From Mucilaginibacter boryungensis (GTDB lineage: Bacteria; Bacteroidota; Bacteroidia; Sphingobacteriales; Sphingobacteriaceae), in assembly GCF_015221995.1 (NCBI RefSeq), contig NZ_JADFFM010000001.1, forward strand, positions 1,674,001 through 1,738,000: 64,000 nt of DNA, read 5' to 3'. Made by a program: the position numbers and the translations under genes. A model generated the notes under the pieces. It worked only from the letters and a program-made list of their open reading frames with translations. It did not search any database and was not told the DNA's origin. Numbering within the stretch: position 1 is the stretch's first letter; each line of letters starts with the position of its first letter. Positions 19,012-27,743 of the stretch are shown here, piece by piece.

Positions 19012-21222
19012 ATGCACATGATATACTTTGCCTTGAAAAAAAAGGTACTCACATTCAGCATACTTGTTTTTTTATGCCTTGGGGCAATAGCGCAGGGCAA
19101 TGATCAGGCTATTGTTAAAACCGAAAGCCCTAACGGCTGGGTCATTAAAACAAAGTCGTCCGTTTATCAATTGATCATAACGGCCGATGGCCGGGTAAAA
19201 CCAGGTTATTACGGCGCTAAGGAGCAGGCCGAATTTCTAAAAAAGAATGCCGCCTGGTACGAAGGGCTGGAGGAGGTGCCCGTGCGCGGCGGTCGTGCTT
19301 CTAAAACGCCGGTGCTGGAGGTTGTATTTAATGATAACGTGCGCGATGCCGACCTGCAATATGTGAAGGGAGAGATAATTACCGTTAACGGAAAAAGCAC
19401 GCTTCAGATAACACAAAAAGATAGGTTTTATCCGCTTGAAGTTACCTCATACATCAGGGTACTGCCCGAATATGATGTGCTTGAAAAGTGGATGGTAATA
19501 AAAAACACAGGCAAAAAGGGTAGCATTAAGGTTGATAACCTGCAATCGGGCAGTATGGTATTGCCCGCTAACGATTATATCCTTACCCATCTTTCGGGCA
19601 GGGACCTGAATGAATTTCAGTTGCAGCACACCGAACTTACGCCCGGCTTAAAAACTATTGATAATAAAGGCTTCAAATCCAACCATAACCCGCCCTGGTT
19701 TCAGGTAAGGCCAAAAAGCGCAACCGACAGTAAAACAGGGCCTACCTGGTTTGGATCGTTACATTACAGCGGCAACTGGGATTTGATTTTTGATAAAATA
19801 TTTGACGGCCCCGTGCAGGTGGTTGGTGGTATTAACTTTTGGGATACCAGCTGGGATTTGCAGCCTGGTACAACGCTGGAAACGCCTAAACTAACAATTG
19901 GCTATACCAGCGGCGGACCTGCAGAAGCATCGCGAAGCTTAACAGCTTATATACGCAACGATGTTTTGCTGGCGGCGCATCGTAATGATCTGCGGCCGGT
20001 TATTTACAATAGTTGGGAAGCCGCCTATTACAGCGTGAATGAAAAGCAGCAAATAGACCTGGCAAAAATTGCCAGTGAAATAGGTATTGAAACATTTACT
20101 ATTGATGATGGCTGGTTTAAGGGCCGTACCGATGGCCGCTCGCAAAGTGGTTTAGGTAACTGGGAGGTTGACAGGAATAAATTTCCCAATGGCCTTACAC
20201 CGGTTATTAAGCAGGTGCATGACCTGGGGATGAAGTTTGGCCTGTGGGTGGAGCCCGAGAACGTTAACCCCAATAGTGATGTAGTGCAGGCCCATCCCGA
20301 TTGGATCTTCCAATTTCCTCATCGCGAAGGGAATAAATTCCGCCAGATATTAAATTTCGCTAATGAAGAGGTTTATCAGCATATGCTGAAAACCTTAACC
20401 AAACTATTATCAGAAAACGATATCGATTTTATTAAATGGGACCAGAACAACGCGCTGACCGAACCCGGCTGGCCTAACGCACCGGCCAATATTCAAAAAG
20501 AGGTACGCATAAGGCATATCAGTAATGTGTACCGTTTAGTTGATGAATTGAGAAAAAGGTTCCCGAAAGTATTATTTGAAAGCTGTTCCAGCGGCGGCGG
20601 CCGGGTTGATCTGGGTATGCTCTCACGCATGGACCAAACATGGCTTAGCGATAATACCGACCCTATTGACAGGCTTTATATCCAATACGGATATTTAAAT
20701 GCCTTACCGGCAAATACCATGGTATCTTGGGTAACAGGTACTACTCGCCATCAGCCAGTTTCGCTGGACTACAGGTTTGATGTTTCTATGTCGGGCGTGT
20801 TGGGTATTGGTAACGATATCAGAAAATGGACGCCGACTGAAAAGGAAGTGGCAAAAAGCAAAATAGCTTTGTACAAAAAGATAAGGCCTGTGGTGCAGCA
20901 AGGGGTTTTATATCCACTGGTTTCACCTTTTGAACATAACAGGTGTGCTTTGCAGTATAATGCAGTTGATGGCAAAACGGCTGTGCTGTTTTGCTATAAC
21001 ATGGCCGTATACCTGCGTGGCAGCCAGGAAACAGACAGGGGGTCGAACATCCTTAAACTGGAAGGTTTATGGCCTGATAAGGAATACTTGGTTAAAAGCG
21101 CAGCCGATGCTAATGATAAAGGCACCGTATATAAAGGCGATTTTTTAATGAATATAGGTATTGCCTGGCCGGTTAAAAACGCGTTTGAAAGCCTGATCTT
21201 AACAATAGACCAGGTTAAATAG
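19012..21222 (+). CDS. GH36 alpha-galactosidase-type glycoside hydrolase, exported
   Basis: The 736-residue protein has a Sec signal (cut near GAIAQ, residue about 28), an N-terminal GH36 beta-supersandwich (about 35-320), the TIM barrel and a C-terminal beta domain. Catalytic landmarks are the nucleophile Asp477 in FIKWDQNN and the acid/base Asp547 in [33 protein letters not shown] and [15 protein letters not shown] are classical GH36 blocks. It should cleave terminal alpha-galactosyl or alpha-N-acetylgalactosaminyl units in the periplasm with retention. A close paralog lies 25 kb downstream at 46702. The gene starts 3 bases after the tandem propeller pair. Confidence 0.92.
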   Translation: MHMIYFALKKKVLTFSILVFLCLGAIAQGNDQAIVKTESPNGWVIKTKSSVYQLIITADGRVKPGYYGAKEQAEFLKKNAAWYEGLEEVPVRGGRASKTPVLEVVFNDNVRDADLQYVKGEIITVNGKSTLQITQKDRFYPLEVTSYIRVLPEYDVLEKWMVIKNTGKKGSIKVDNLQSGSMVLPANDYILTHLSGRDLNEFQLQHTELTPGLKTIDNKGFKSNHNPPWFQVRPKSATDSKTGPTWFGSLHYSGNWDLIFDKIFDGPVQVVGGINFWDTSWDLQPGTTLETPKLTIGYTSGGPAEASRSLTAYIRNDVLLAAHRNDLRPVIYNSWEAAYYSVNEKQQIDLAKIASEIGIETFTIDDGWFKGRTDGRSQSGLGNWEVDRNKFPNGLTPVIKQVHDLGMKFGLWVEPENVNPNSDVVQAHPDWIFQFPHREGNKFRQILNFANEEVYQHMLKTLTKLLSENDIDFIKWDQNNALTEPGWPNAPANIQKEVRIRHISNVYRLVDELRKRFPKVLFESCSSGGGRVDLGMLSRMDQTWLSDNTDPIDRLYIQYGYLNALPANTMVSWVTGTTRHQPVSLDYRFDVSMSGVLGIGNDIRKWTPTEKEVAKSKIALYKKIRPVVQQGVLYPLVSPFEHNRCALQYNAVDGKTAVLFCYNMAVYLRGSQETDRGSNILKLEGLWPDKEYLVKSAADANDKGTVYKGDFLMNIGIAWPVKNAFESLILTIDQVK

Positions 21223-21229
21223 CGATAAT

Positions 21230-23196
21230 ATGAAAACGAATAGGATTGCCCTGCTAACGATAATGTTAATGCAACTGTTATGCGCAGCTAAGGCGCAGGT
21301 TTTTACGCCATCAAACAATATGGTTGCCAATGGCGATTTTATGTCGCGCGACCCATTTCAGCGTCCGCTGCATTGGGTTATTGGCATGGGGCTGCAAACG
21401 GCAACTCTTTCGGGTGCTGAAAGGCACGGGGCTAACAAGGACGATCAGTCTTTAAAAGTTTCGGATACATCCGCCACAAGCAATATATTGATCAGGACAG
21501 AGAAACGCATTGCCGACCCTGGTACTTTATATAAAGCCAGTGCCTGGGTAAAAACCAAAACAGGTAGTCCGGCAGGCTTCAAGCTTGAATTTTGGGATCA
21601 GAACAACATTGCTATTGGTACTAAAATAGTTTCTGTTGAACCTGCGGCAAACTGGCAGCAAGTAACAATTGAACAGAAAGCACCGGATAAAACCACCCAT
21701 GTTACCGTGGCCATTTTTACCGGGCTGGTACAAACGGGGCTGTCCTTTTGGGACGATGTGGCGCTGACGTATGATGATAACTATAACCCGGTTATACAAC
21801 CCGGCGTCCGCGAGCTTTTTATGGACGATTACCGCATTGCCCAAATGGTGGATATGCAACGTGTGGTAAACCAACCGGTAAAATCAAACATATTAATAAA
21901 AGCCACCGAACCATGGGAGGGCAATTCAACCTATATCTATGGCACTGTGTTGCATAACCAACCCCAGGCAGCGGTTACCGCATGTGGTATTGCGCCTATG
22001 CTAAAGAAAAATATTTTGTGTGCTATGCCACCAGCAAAGATGGGGTGAACTGGGTAAAGCCCGATCTGGGTATTATTGATTTTAATGGCAGCAGGCATAA
22101 TAATATTTGTCGGGTAGGCGGAGGTACAGTGGTGTACGATCCGGATGATCGGGATGCATCGCGCAGGTACAAAATGATGTCGTTTGATGGCGTAATAAAA
22201 GAGAATTTTGGTTATAACGTTTACTTCTCGCCGGATGGTTTGAATTGGACGCATTATGCCAAGCCTGTTTTGCCCTACGGCGATGTATCCAACATAGCTT
22301 ACGATAGGGATAAGAAACTGTTTATTGCCACTACCAAACAGCGCATGCTGGTAAGCAATACCAGTATAACCCCCGGTAAGAATGACCGGGCTGCCTTTGT
22401 ATCGGTTAGCGAAGATTTTATTAACTGGCATGCGCCGGGGCAGCCAAATTCTTTATGGTCGCTGGTGGTAGAGGGCGACCCTGATGATGACCGCCTGGTG
22501 ATGTCGAAAGGTGGTATCGAAGCTAATGTGTATGGTATGCCGGTTTATCCGTACCAAGGTGCTTATATCGGCTTTCCGTGGTTTTTTGATATTACCACCT
22601 ACGGTAACGGTGAGTTTGCGGTAACCGGCGATGGCAAGATACAGCCGCAGGTTGCCTTCTCGCGCGACCTCAGGCATTGGGCACGCCCCGTACGCGACCC
22701 TGTTTTGCCATTGGGTAAGGCCGGTGCGTGGGATGACGGCACGCTCTATACATCAAGCAATATGCAAGTATCCGATAAGGAAATGACCGTGTATTACGGC
22801 GCAATGAACTTGCCGCACGGCGGTAATGCGGGAAATATGCTGCAGTATGCCCGCATTGCAAAAGCCAGCTGGCGCCGCGATGGTTTTGTTTCCCTGTATA
22901 ATGATGGCAGCGATACAGGCAGCATCACTACAAAAACCATCACTTTTACCGGGAAACAGTTAAAAGTAAATACCAAGCTAAATGCTGGCGGAAGCCTTCG
23001 GGTAGAAGTGTTGGATAAGGATGGCAACGCCATTAATGGCTATACAGCAGGGCAATCAAAAGCTATCAATAAAGATCAGTTTGCGGCTACGGTGCAATGG
23101 GATAAGGGAGCAGATATTTCTGCATTGCAAGGCAGGGAAATAAAGCTGCGTTTCCATTTGCTTGGCGGTAACCTGTATTCCTATTGGTTCGAATAA
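21230..23196 (+). pseudogene. CBM-like plus five-bladed-propeller glycoside hydrolase, interrupted by a one-base frameshift
   Basis: Two frames encode one protein. Frame 1 (21230-22048) gives a Sec signal, a carbohydrate-binding-like sandwich (about residues 30-185) and the start of a catalytic propeller (ELFMDDYRIAQM, then WEGNSTYIYGTVLHNQ). After codon 21959 it runs into unrelated sequence. Frame 2, open through 23196, continues the same protein as GSGYRMWYCAYAKEKYFVCY, the expected next strand of this GH32/43/117-like family. The switch lies at CCCC, 21962-21965: one additional C would restore P-P-G-S-G-Y-R-M-W and a protein of about 655 residues. The C-terminus is a beta-sandwich ending NLYSYWFE. 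This is either a real inactivating deletion, slippage-rescued, or a base-calling error in the homopolymer. Confidence 0.8.
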
Positions 23197-23205
23197 CTAA
23201 CAAAC

Positions 23206-24075
23206 ATGGCAGCAGATATAGGTTTGGGTTGCGTCACTTTTGGCCGCGAAATTGATAAACAAACATCATTTGCACTGATGGACCATGCCCGGGCCATGGG
23301 TGTAAAAACTTTTGATACGGCAGCTGTGTATGGAAATGGATCATCGGAAACTATTGTAGGTGAGTGGTTGGCTGAACGAGGTGTAAAAACTGACGAGATA
23401 AGCATAGCCACCAAAATTCTACCACCCTATACTGCGGGAGGCATCCGTGCTTCGGTGGAAGCAAGTCTTAAACGTTTGGGTATACCTGTAATAGAGTTGC
23501 TTTATCTGCACCGGTGGGATGATCTGCTTAATCATCCGCTGGCCTGGCTTACGCTGGACAGGTTGAAAACCGAAGGCAAGATCAAAGCGATAGGCGCAAG
23601 CAATTTTAACCAGCAACAATTAACCAACGCTATCGGGCTGGTAAAAAGCCTGGGGGTAGTCCGACTAAGTTATATCCAAAACAACCATAATTTAGCGGTG
23701 AGTGATATTACCGCACAAATGAAGACCTTGTGTGCCGAAAACAACATCAACATAGTTACCTATAGCCCTTTAGGTGCTGGCTTTTTAACAGGCAAGCATT
23801 TGAATGGGGTAGCGGCTAACTCCCGCTTTGCCATTATGCCAGCCCATCAGGATATTTATTTTAACGAGCATGCTAATCAGCGGCTTCAAAAACTGCTGGA
23901 TGTTGCGCGGCGCACAGGGCATACGCCCGCGTTACTTGCTATGGCCTGGGCCCTGCACCAGCCACAAATACACGCAGTATTAATAGGTGGGCGTTCGGTC
24001 CAGCAACTTGACCTGGCAGGGGAAGCAATAAAATTTTATGCTCCCGAAATTTTTGCTGAACTTGAAAGTGTTTAA
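23206..24075 (+). CDS. Aldo/keto reductase
   Basis: The 289-residue cytoplasmic protein shows the AKR tetrad: Asp and Tyr in FDTAAVYGNGSSE, Lys in ISIATKI and His in LLYLHRWD. A C-terminal cofactor-binding segment reads AVLIGGRSVQQLD. By family it oxidises or reduces a sugar or aldehyde with NAD(P). It starts 9 bases after the broken glycosidase gene and precedes a set of three more oxidoreductases. This suggests a role in intracellular oxidation of the released monosaccharide, comparable with L-fucose or galactose dehydrogenases of this fold. The particular sugar is not determined. Confidence 0.9.
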   Translation: MAADIGLGCVTFGREIDKQTSFALMDHARAMGVKTFDTAAVYGNGSSETIVGEWLAERGVKTDEISIATKILPPYTAGGIRASVEASLKRLGIPVIELLYLHRWDDLLNHPLAWLTLDRLKTEGKIKAIGASNFNQQQLTNAIGLVKSLGVVRLSYIQNNHNLAVSDITAQMKTLCAENNINIVTYSPLGAGFLTGKHLNGVAANSRFAIMPAHQDIYFNEHANQRLQKLLDVARRTGHTPALLAMAWALHQPQIHAVLIGGRSVQQLDLAGEAIKFYAPEIFAELESV

Positions 24076-24243
24076 CGGTATGGGTTTGGCGGTATAATAA
24101 TATCAGGAATATAAAAGAAAATAGTATCAGGTCATAGGATATAAACCGAGATTTGGTTTTAGGCTAATTCAAAAACCGACAGGTTATTGAGGTTGGCCTT
24201 TACATTAACAACTACCAAAAAAGCCCTGGAAATATATTATAAA

Positions 24244-25164
24244 ATGATAAAAATAGGTATCATAGGCATGAGTGAGGGGAATGCACACCCCACATCCTGG
24301 TCGGCAATTATTAATGGTACATTCAACGCAGAAGAAATAGTTGCTTTAGGATACCCTGCGGTAGCTAATTACTTGCAAGCCAATAAGGCTACACTGGGGC
24401 TACCTGCTGCAAAAGTAACCCACATATTAACACAGGATAAAGCGCTTTCAGCGCATATTGCGCGCACGGCAGGTATAGCAAGTATTTGTGAAACTGCTGA
24501 AGAGATGATATCCGCGGTTGATGCGGTGCTGCTTTGTCGCGATGACCCGGAGAACCATCGCGAAATGGCCAGGCCGTTTATTGATGCCGGCATCCCCATA
24601 TTTATTGATAAACCACTGTGCGATTCGCTTGAAGACCTAAAGTATTTTGCGGCCGAGGTTGCTAAGGGGAAATTCATCATGTCGTGTTCATCGCAGCGTT
24701 ATGCCGGTGAATACATGGCTGTAAAGCAGGACCTGGTTAATTTAGGTAAGCTGGAGCTGATCACCGCCGTTGGGGTAAAAGATTGGACAAAATATGGGGT
24801 GCACATGTTGGAAGGGATCTTATCGTTATTGGATGATGCCAAACCGCTAAGCGTGATAAACGTTGGTCGTGAGGACGCCCATATTGTAAAGATTGATTTT
24901 GAGGGCGGCTTGCAGGTTACCGTGCACTTGATGATGCATATTTCCGGAACATTCCAGGTATCTGTTTTTGGACAAAAAGGCTGGCGGATGCTGGAGATCA
25001 AAAACTCGTACGCGCAATTCCGCGATAATATTATTGAATTTATACGCTCAGTGCAGGAAGGCAAACCCCGCCTTGAATTTGCCAAAACAGAACAAATTAT
25101 TAAAACACTTATTGCCGGTAATGACAGCTTAAAGCAGGGCGGTAAAAAAATCATCATAAATTAA
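24244..25164 (+). CDS. Gfo/Idh/MocA-family oxidoreductase
   Basis: The start is placed at ATG 24244, which opens directly with the Rossmann strand MIKIGIIGMSEGN; an upstream in-frame TTG would add 19 non-conserved residues. The 306-residue protein contains SEGNAHPTSWSAIINGTF, a block typical of a sugar-linked subgroup of this family, and the catalytic Lys in IFIDKPLCD. The C-terminal alpha/beta domain carries VKDWTKYGVHMLEGIL. It is expected to oxidise or reduce a sugar or sugar-derived alcohol with NAD(P)H in the cytoplasm. The stop overlaps the next start by one base (TAATG), so translation is coupled to the following SDR. Confidence 0.88.
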   Translation: MIKIGIIGMSEGNAHPTSWSAIINGTFNAEEIVALGYPAVANYLQANKATLGLPAAKVTHILTQDKALSAHIARTAGIASICETAEEMISAVDAVLLCRDDPENHREMARPFIDAGIPIFIDKPLCDSLEDLKYFAAEVAKGKFIMSCSSQRYAGEYMAVKQDLVNLGKLELITAVGVKDWTKYGVHMLEGILSLLDDAKPLSVINVGREDAHIVKIDFEGGLQVTVHLMMHISGTFQVSVFGQKGWRMLEIKNSYAQFRDNIIEFIRSVQEGKPRLEFAKTEQIIKTLIAGNDSLKQGGKKIIIN

Positions 25165-25946
25165 TGAATGTTAAGCAATTATTTGATCTGACCGGTAAAG
25201 TGGTCCTGGTATCAGGTGGGGCCGGCAATTATGGCAAATGTATTGCCGAAGGCCTGGCCGAAGCCGGCGCTACGGTAATCATAGCATCGCGCAACCTGGA
25301 AAAACTGGAGGAAGTAGCCGCTGGTTTTCGCGGGCAGGGTTTAGATGTGCATGCTTTACAGGTTGACCAGGGCGATCACGCATCGGTACTGGAATTGAGC
25401 AAGGCTATTATTGAAAAATTTGGCAAGCTGGATGGATTTGTAAATAATTCGGTAGCGCGGCCTATGAAAAGTTTTGATGCGCCGATTGAAAAATTTGCCG
25501 AAAGTATGCAGATAAATGCCACGGGTATGATGGATATTTTGCGCGAAATGGGCGAGTTGATTGCCCGTAATGCAGATGGCGGCAGCATTATCAACATCAG
25601 TTCGATGATGGGCATGTTTGGGCCGGATTATTCTAATTACGAAGGTACCGATATGCCTAAAAGCCTGCCACCCGATTATTTCTTTCACAATGCAGGCCTT
25701 ATCAATTTAACCAAGTTTTTGGCGCAGCAATATGCCGGTAAAAATATCAGGGTTAACTGTATCAGTCCGGGTGGTTTATTTAATAACCAGCCTGAACGTT
25801 TTTTAGAAAACTATACCAAAAAAGTACCATTGAAACGTATGGCCAATAACGATGACATTAAAGGCCTGATAGTGCTGCTGGCATCAAAGGCAGGCGAATA
25901 CATTAACGGCGAAAATATATTAATGGACGGTGGCCTGAACGCCTAA
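25164..25946 (+). CDS. SDR-family oxidoreductase with a substituted catalytic lysine
   Basis: The 260-residue protein has an SDR cofactor loop (VSGGAGNYGKCIAEGL), the NNS motif (FVNNSVARP), a catalytic Ser in INISSMMGMFG and a C-terminal NCISPGGLF block. The YxxxK motif reads DYFFHNAGLINLT, so Asn stands where Lys is expected; the codon is AAT, one base away from AAA or AAG. In classical SDRs this lysine lowers the tyrosine pKa and binds the nicotinamide ribose. Activity may therefore be altered or lost. The gene is translationally coupled to the Gfo/Idh/MocA gene and followed 12 bases later by another SDR whose lysine is intact, so the two could act as partners. Confidence 0.87.
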   Translation: MNVKQLFDLTGKVVLVSGGAGNYGKCIAEGLAEAGATVIIASRNLEKLEEVAAGFRGQGLDVHALQVDQGDHASVLELSKAIIEKFGKLDGFVNNSVARPMKSFDAPIEKFAESMQINATGMMDILREMGELIARNADGGSIINISSMMGMFGPDYSNYEGTDMPKSLPPDYFFHNAGLINLTKFLAQQYAGKNIRVNCISPGGLFNNQPERFLENYTKKVPLKRMANNDDIKGLIVLLASKAGEYINGENILMDGGLNA

Positions 25947-25958
25947 TTAACAATTATA

Positions 25959-26744
25959 ATGGAAATAACTAATAGCATATTAAGCCTTGCGGGTAAAGAT
26001 GTTTGGGTAATTGGCGGCGCTGGCTATCTTGGCCAGGCAACAGTGGAACTATTACTAACTGCGGGCGCAAAAGTTTTATGCGTTGATCTACAGGAACGGG
26101 CCGAACAGTTTGCCCAAACGCTTAATAATGAAAATATTACCCCTGCCGCAGTTGATGTGCGTGATGTTGAAGCTGTAAAACAGTTTGTTGAGGCACAATG
26201 TAAAGAACGCGGTGTACCACAAGGTTTGGTTATCCTTACCACTGGGTCAACATCAAAGCATTTTGAAGACCTGACCGAAAAAGATTTTGACGATGTTGCC
26301 CACGCCAGCCTCACTGCAACGTTTATGCTCGCGCGCGAGGTTGGCCTGCAAATGGAGCAAAACGGCGGCGGCAGTATTGTGCTGTTCTCCAGCATGTACG
26401 GTTCTGTATCGCCTGACCCGCGGGTGTACGAATTGCCTATGAATATTAACCCTATTGAATATGGTGTCTGCAAAGCCGGTATTGTGCAAATGACGCGCTA
26501 TCTGGCTGTGCATTGGGGCAAAAAAGGAGTCCGTTGTAATTGTATTTCGCCGGGGCCGTTCCCAACACCGCAGGGGCAGGAAAAAAATCCAGAGTTTACC
26601 GAACGCTTGGCCTACAAAGTGCCTATGGGCAGGGTAGGGCGCCAGGGCGAAGTAGCCGGGGCAGTTGCCTTTTTTCTTTCAGATGCGGCATCGTACGTAA
26701 CCGGGCAAAACCTGTTTGTTGACGGCGGCTGGACAGCCTGGTAA
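25959..26744 (+). CDS. SDR-family oxidoreductase
   Basis: The 261-residue protein has an SDR nucleotide loop (VIGGAGYLGQATVELL), catalytic Ser in VLFSSMYGSVSP, intact YxxxK in EYGVCKAGIVQMT and a C-terminal NCISPGPFPTPQ block. It resembles gluconate- or keto-deoxy-acid dehydrogenase-type SDRs found with enolase-superfamily dehydratases. It likely oxidises or reduces a hydroxyl of the sugar-acid intermediate in the cytoplasm. It is the second of two adjacent SDR genes, 12 bases after the first, and precedes the SGNH hydrolase by 17 bases. Substrate not determined. Confidence 0.9.
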   Translation: MEITNSILSLAGKDVWVIGGAGYLGQATVELLLTAGAKVLCVDLQERAEQFAQTLNNENITPAAVDVRDVEAVKQFVEAQCKERGVPQGLVILTTGSTSKHFEDLTEKDFDDVAHASLTATFMLAREVGLQMEQNGGGSIVLFSSMYGSVSPDPRVYELPMNINPIEYGVCKAGIVQMTRYLAVHWGKKGVRCNCISPGPFPTPQGQEKNPEFTERLAYKVPMGRVGRQGEVAGAVAFFLSDAASYVTGQNLFVDGGWTAW

Positions 26745-26761
26745 TTTAAACCAATGCAAAC

Positions 26762-27475
26762 ATGAGGGTTTTTACAACACTTTTTATACTTTTTACCATG
26801 ATAAGCTTAGCCGCCAATTCACAAAACCGGGTAACTATTACTAATGCGGGCTATAATGGCAATAACGTGCTTGACCTTTTAGCAAGGCTGGATAAGGACG
26901 TACTGGCTAAAAAGCCGCAATTAGTAGTGCTGATGATTGGCACAAACGATATGTTGAACTTACGTAACATGCTAACAGTGGAGGAGTATAAAAAGAATTA
27001 TCAAAAATTGATCAGCCTGATAAAAAAACATGCTAAACTTATGCTGATGACGATACCGCCAATTAATGTTGAATACCTAAATCAGCGGGTCGATCCAAAG
27101 CATTACGCCCCTGGGGGGCCGCAGGCACGGGTTGATTCGGCTAATGCTGTAGTAAAAGAACTGGCCATAAAAAATAAATGCCATTTAATTGATCTGAACA
27201 GGATATTGCTGGCTTGCGGTGGTTCAACCGATGATATAGGGTCACTGTTCCAAAATGTGCCTAATTTTAATGTTAATGATGGGGTGCATCCCGTAGCTAA
27301 TGGCTACCGTGTTATTGGTACAGCCGTGTATCAGGCCATTAGTAATACCTATCCGGATGTTACCAATATTGTATGCTTTGGCGATAGCATCACCTTTGGC
27401 TATAAAATGCATGGCGAAGGTACCATAACCGGCGATCCATATCCTGCTGTGCTTAGCAGGATGTTCAATCAATAA
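26762..27475 (+). CDS. Exported SGNH/GDSL hydrolase with circularly permuted motif order
   Basis: The 237-residue protein has a Sec signal (about 1-20). All SGNH blocks are present once but in the order II, III, V, I. Block II is NAGYNG (28-33), block III is IGTNDML (GTND 60-63), block V is NDGVHPVANG (His176), and block I with the nucleophile Ser209 is IVCFGDSITFGY at the C-terminus. In ordinary family members block I is N-terminal. The C-terminal end YPAVLSRMFNQ would join NRVTITNAGYNG to give a standard fold. Joining the termini is plausible structurally because they meet. It likely deacetylates or de-esterifies the locus glycan in the periplasm. It closes the oxidoreductase group. Confidence 0.85.
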   Translation: MRVFTTLFILFTMISLAANSQNRVTITNAGYNGNNVLDLLARLDKDVLAKKPQLVVLMIGTNDMLNLRNMLTVEEYKKNYQKLISLIKKHAKLMLMTIPPINVEYLNQRVDPKHYAPGGPQARVDSANAVVKELAIKNKCHLIDLNRILLACGGSTDDIGSLFQNVPNFNVNDGVHPVANGYRVIGTAVYQAISNTYPDVTNIVCFGDSITFGYKMHGEGTITGDPYPAVLSRMFNQ

Positions 27476-27743
27476 ACTGAAATACAATTCATTATAGCAA
27501 AGCCATAACTTGTTGTGGGTTAGGGTGTTTTTGTTGACATTCCTGCAAAATAATACCATTAATCAGTTATATAATAGTGGGATGCAGGGTTGCTTAAAGG
27601 TTAAATTAGATTGTTGAAACATCTGAAACGATCGGTCACTTACAGGTGAAGGCAGGTGAGGATGATGTGTATTAATTTTATGGTGATCTATTGTTTATCG
27701 GGCTTAAATTATTTCTAATTCACCTACACATAAACAAAAAATC

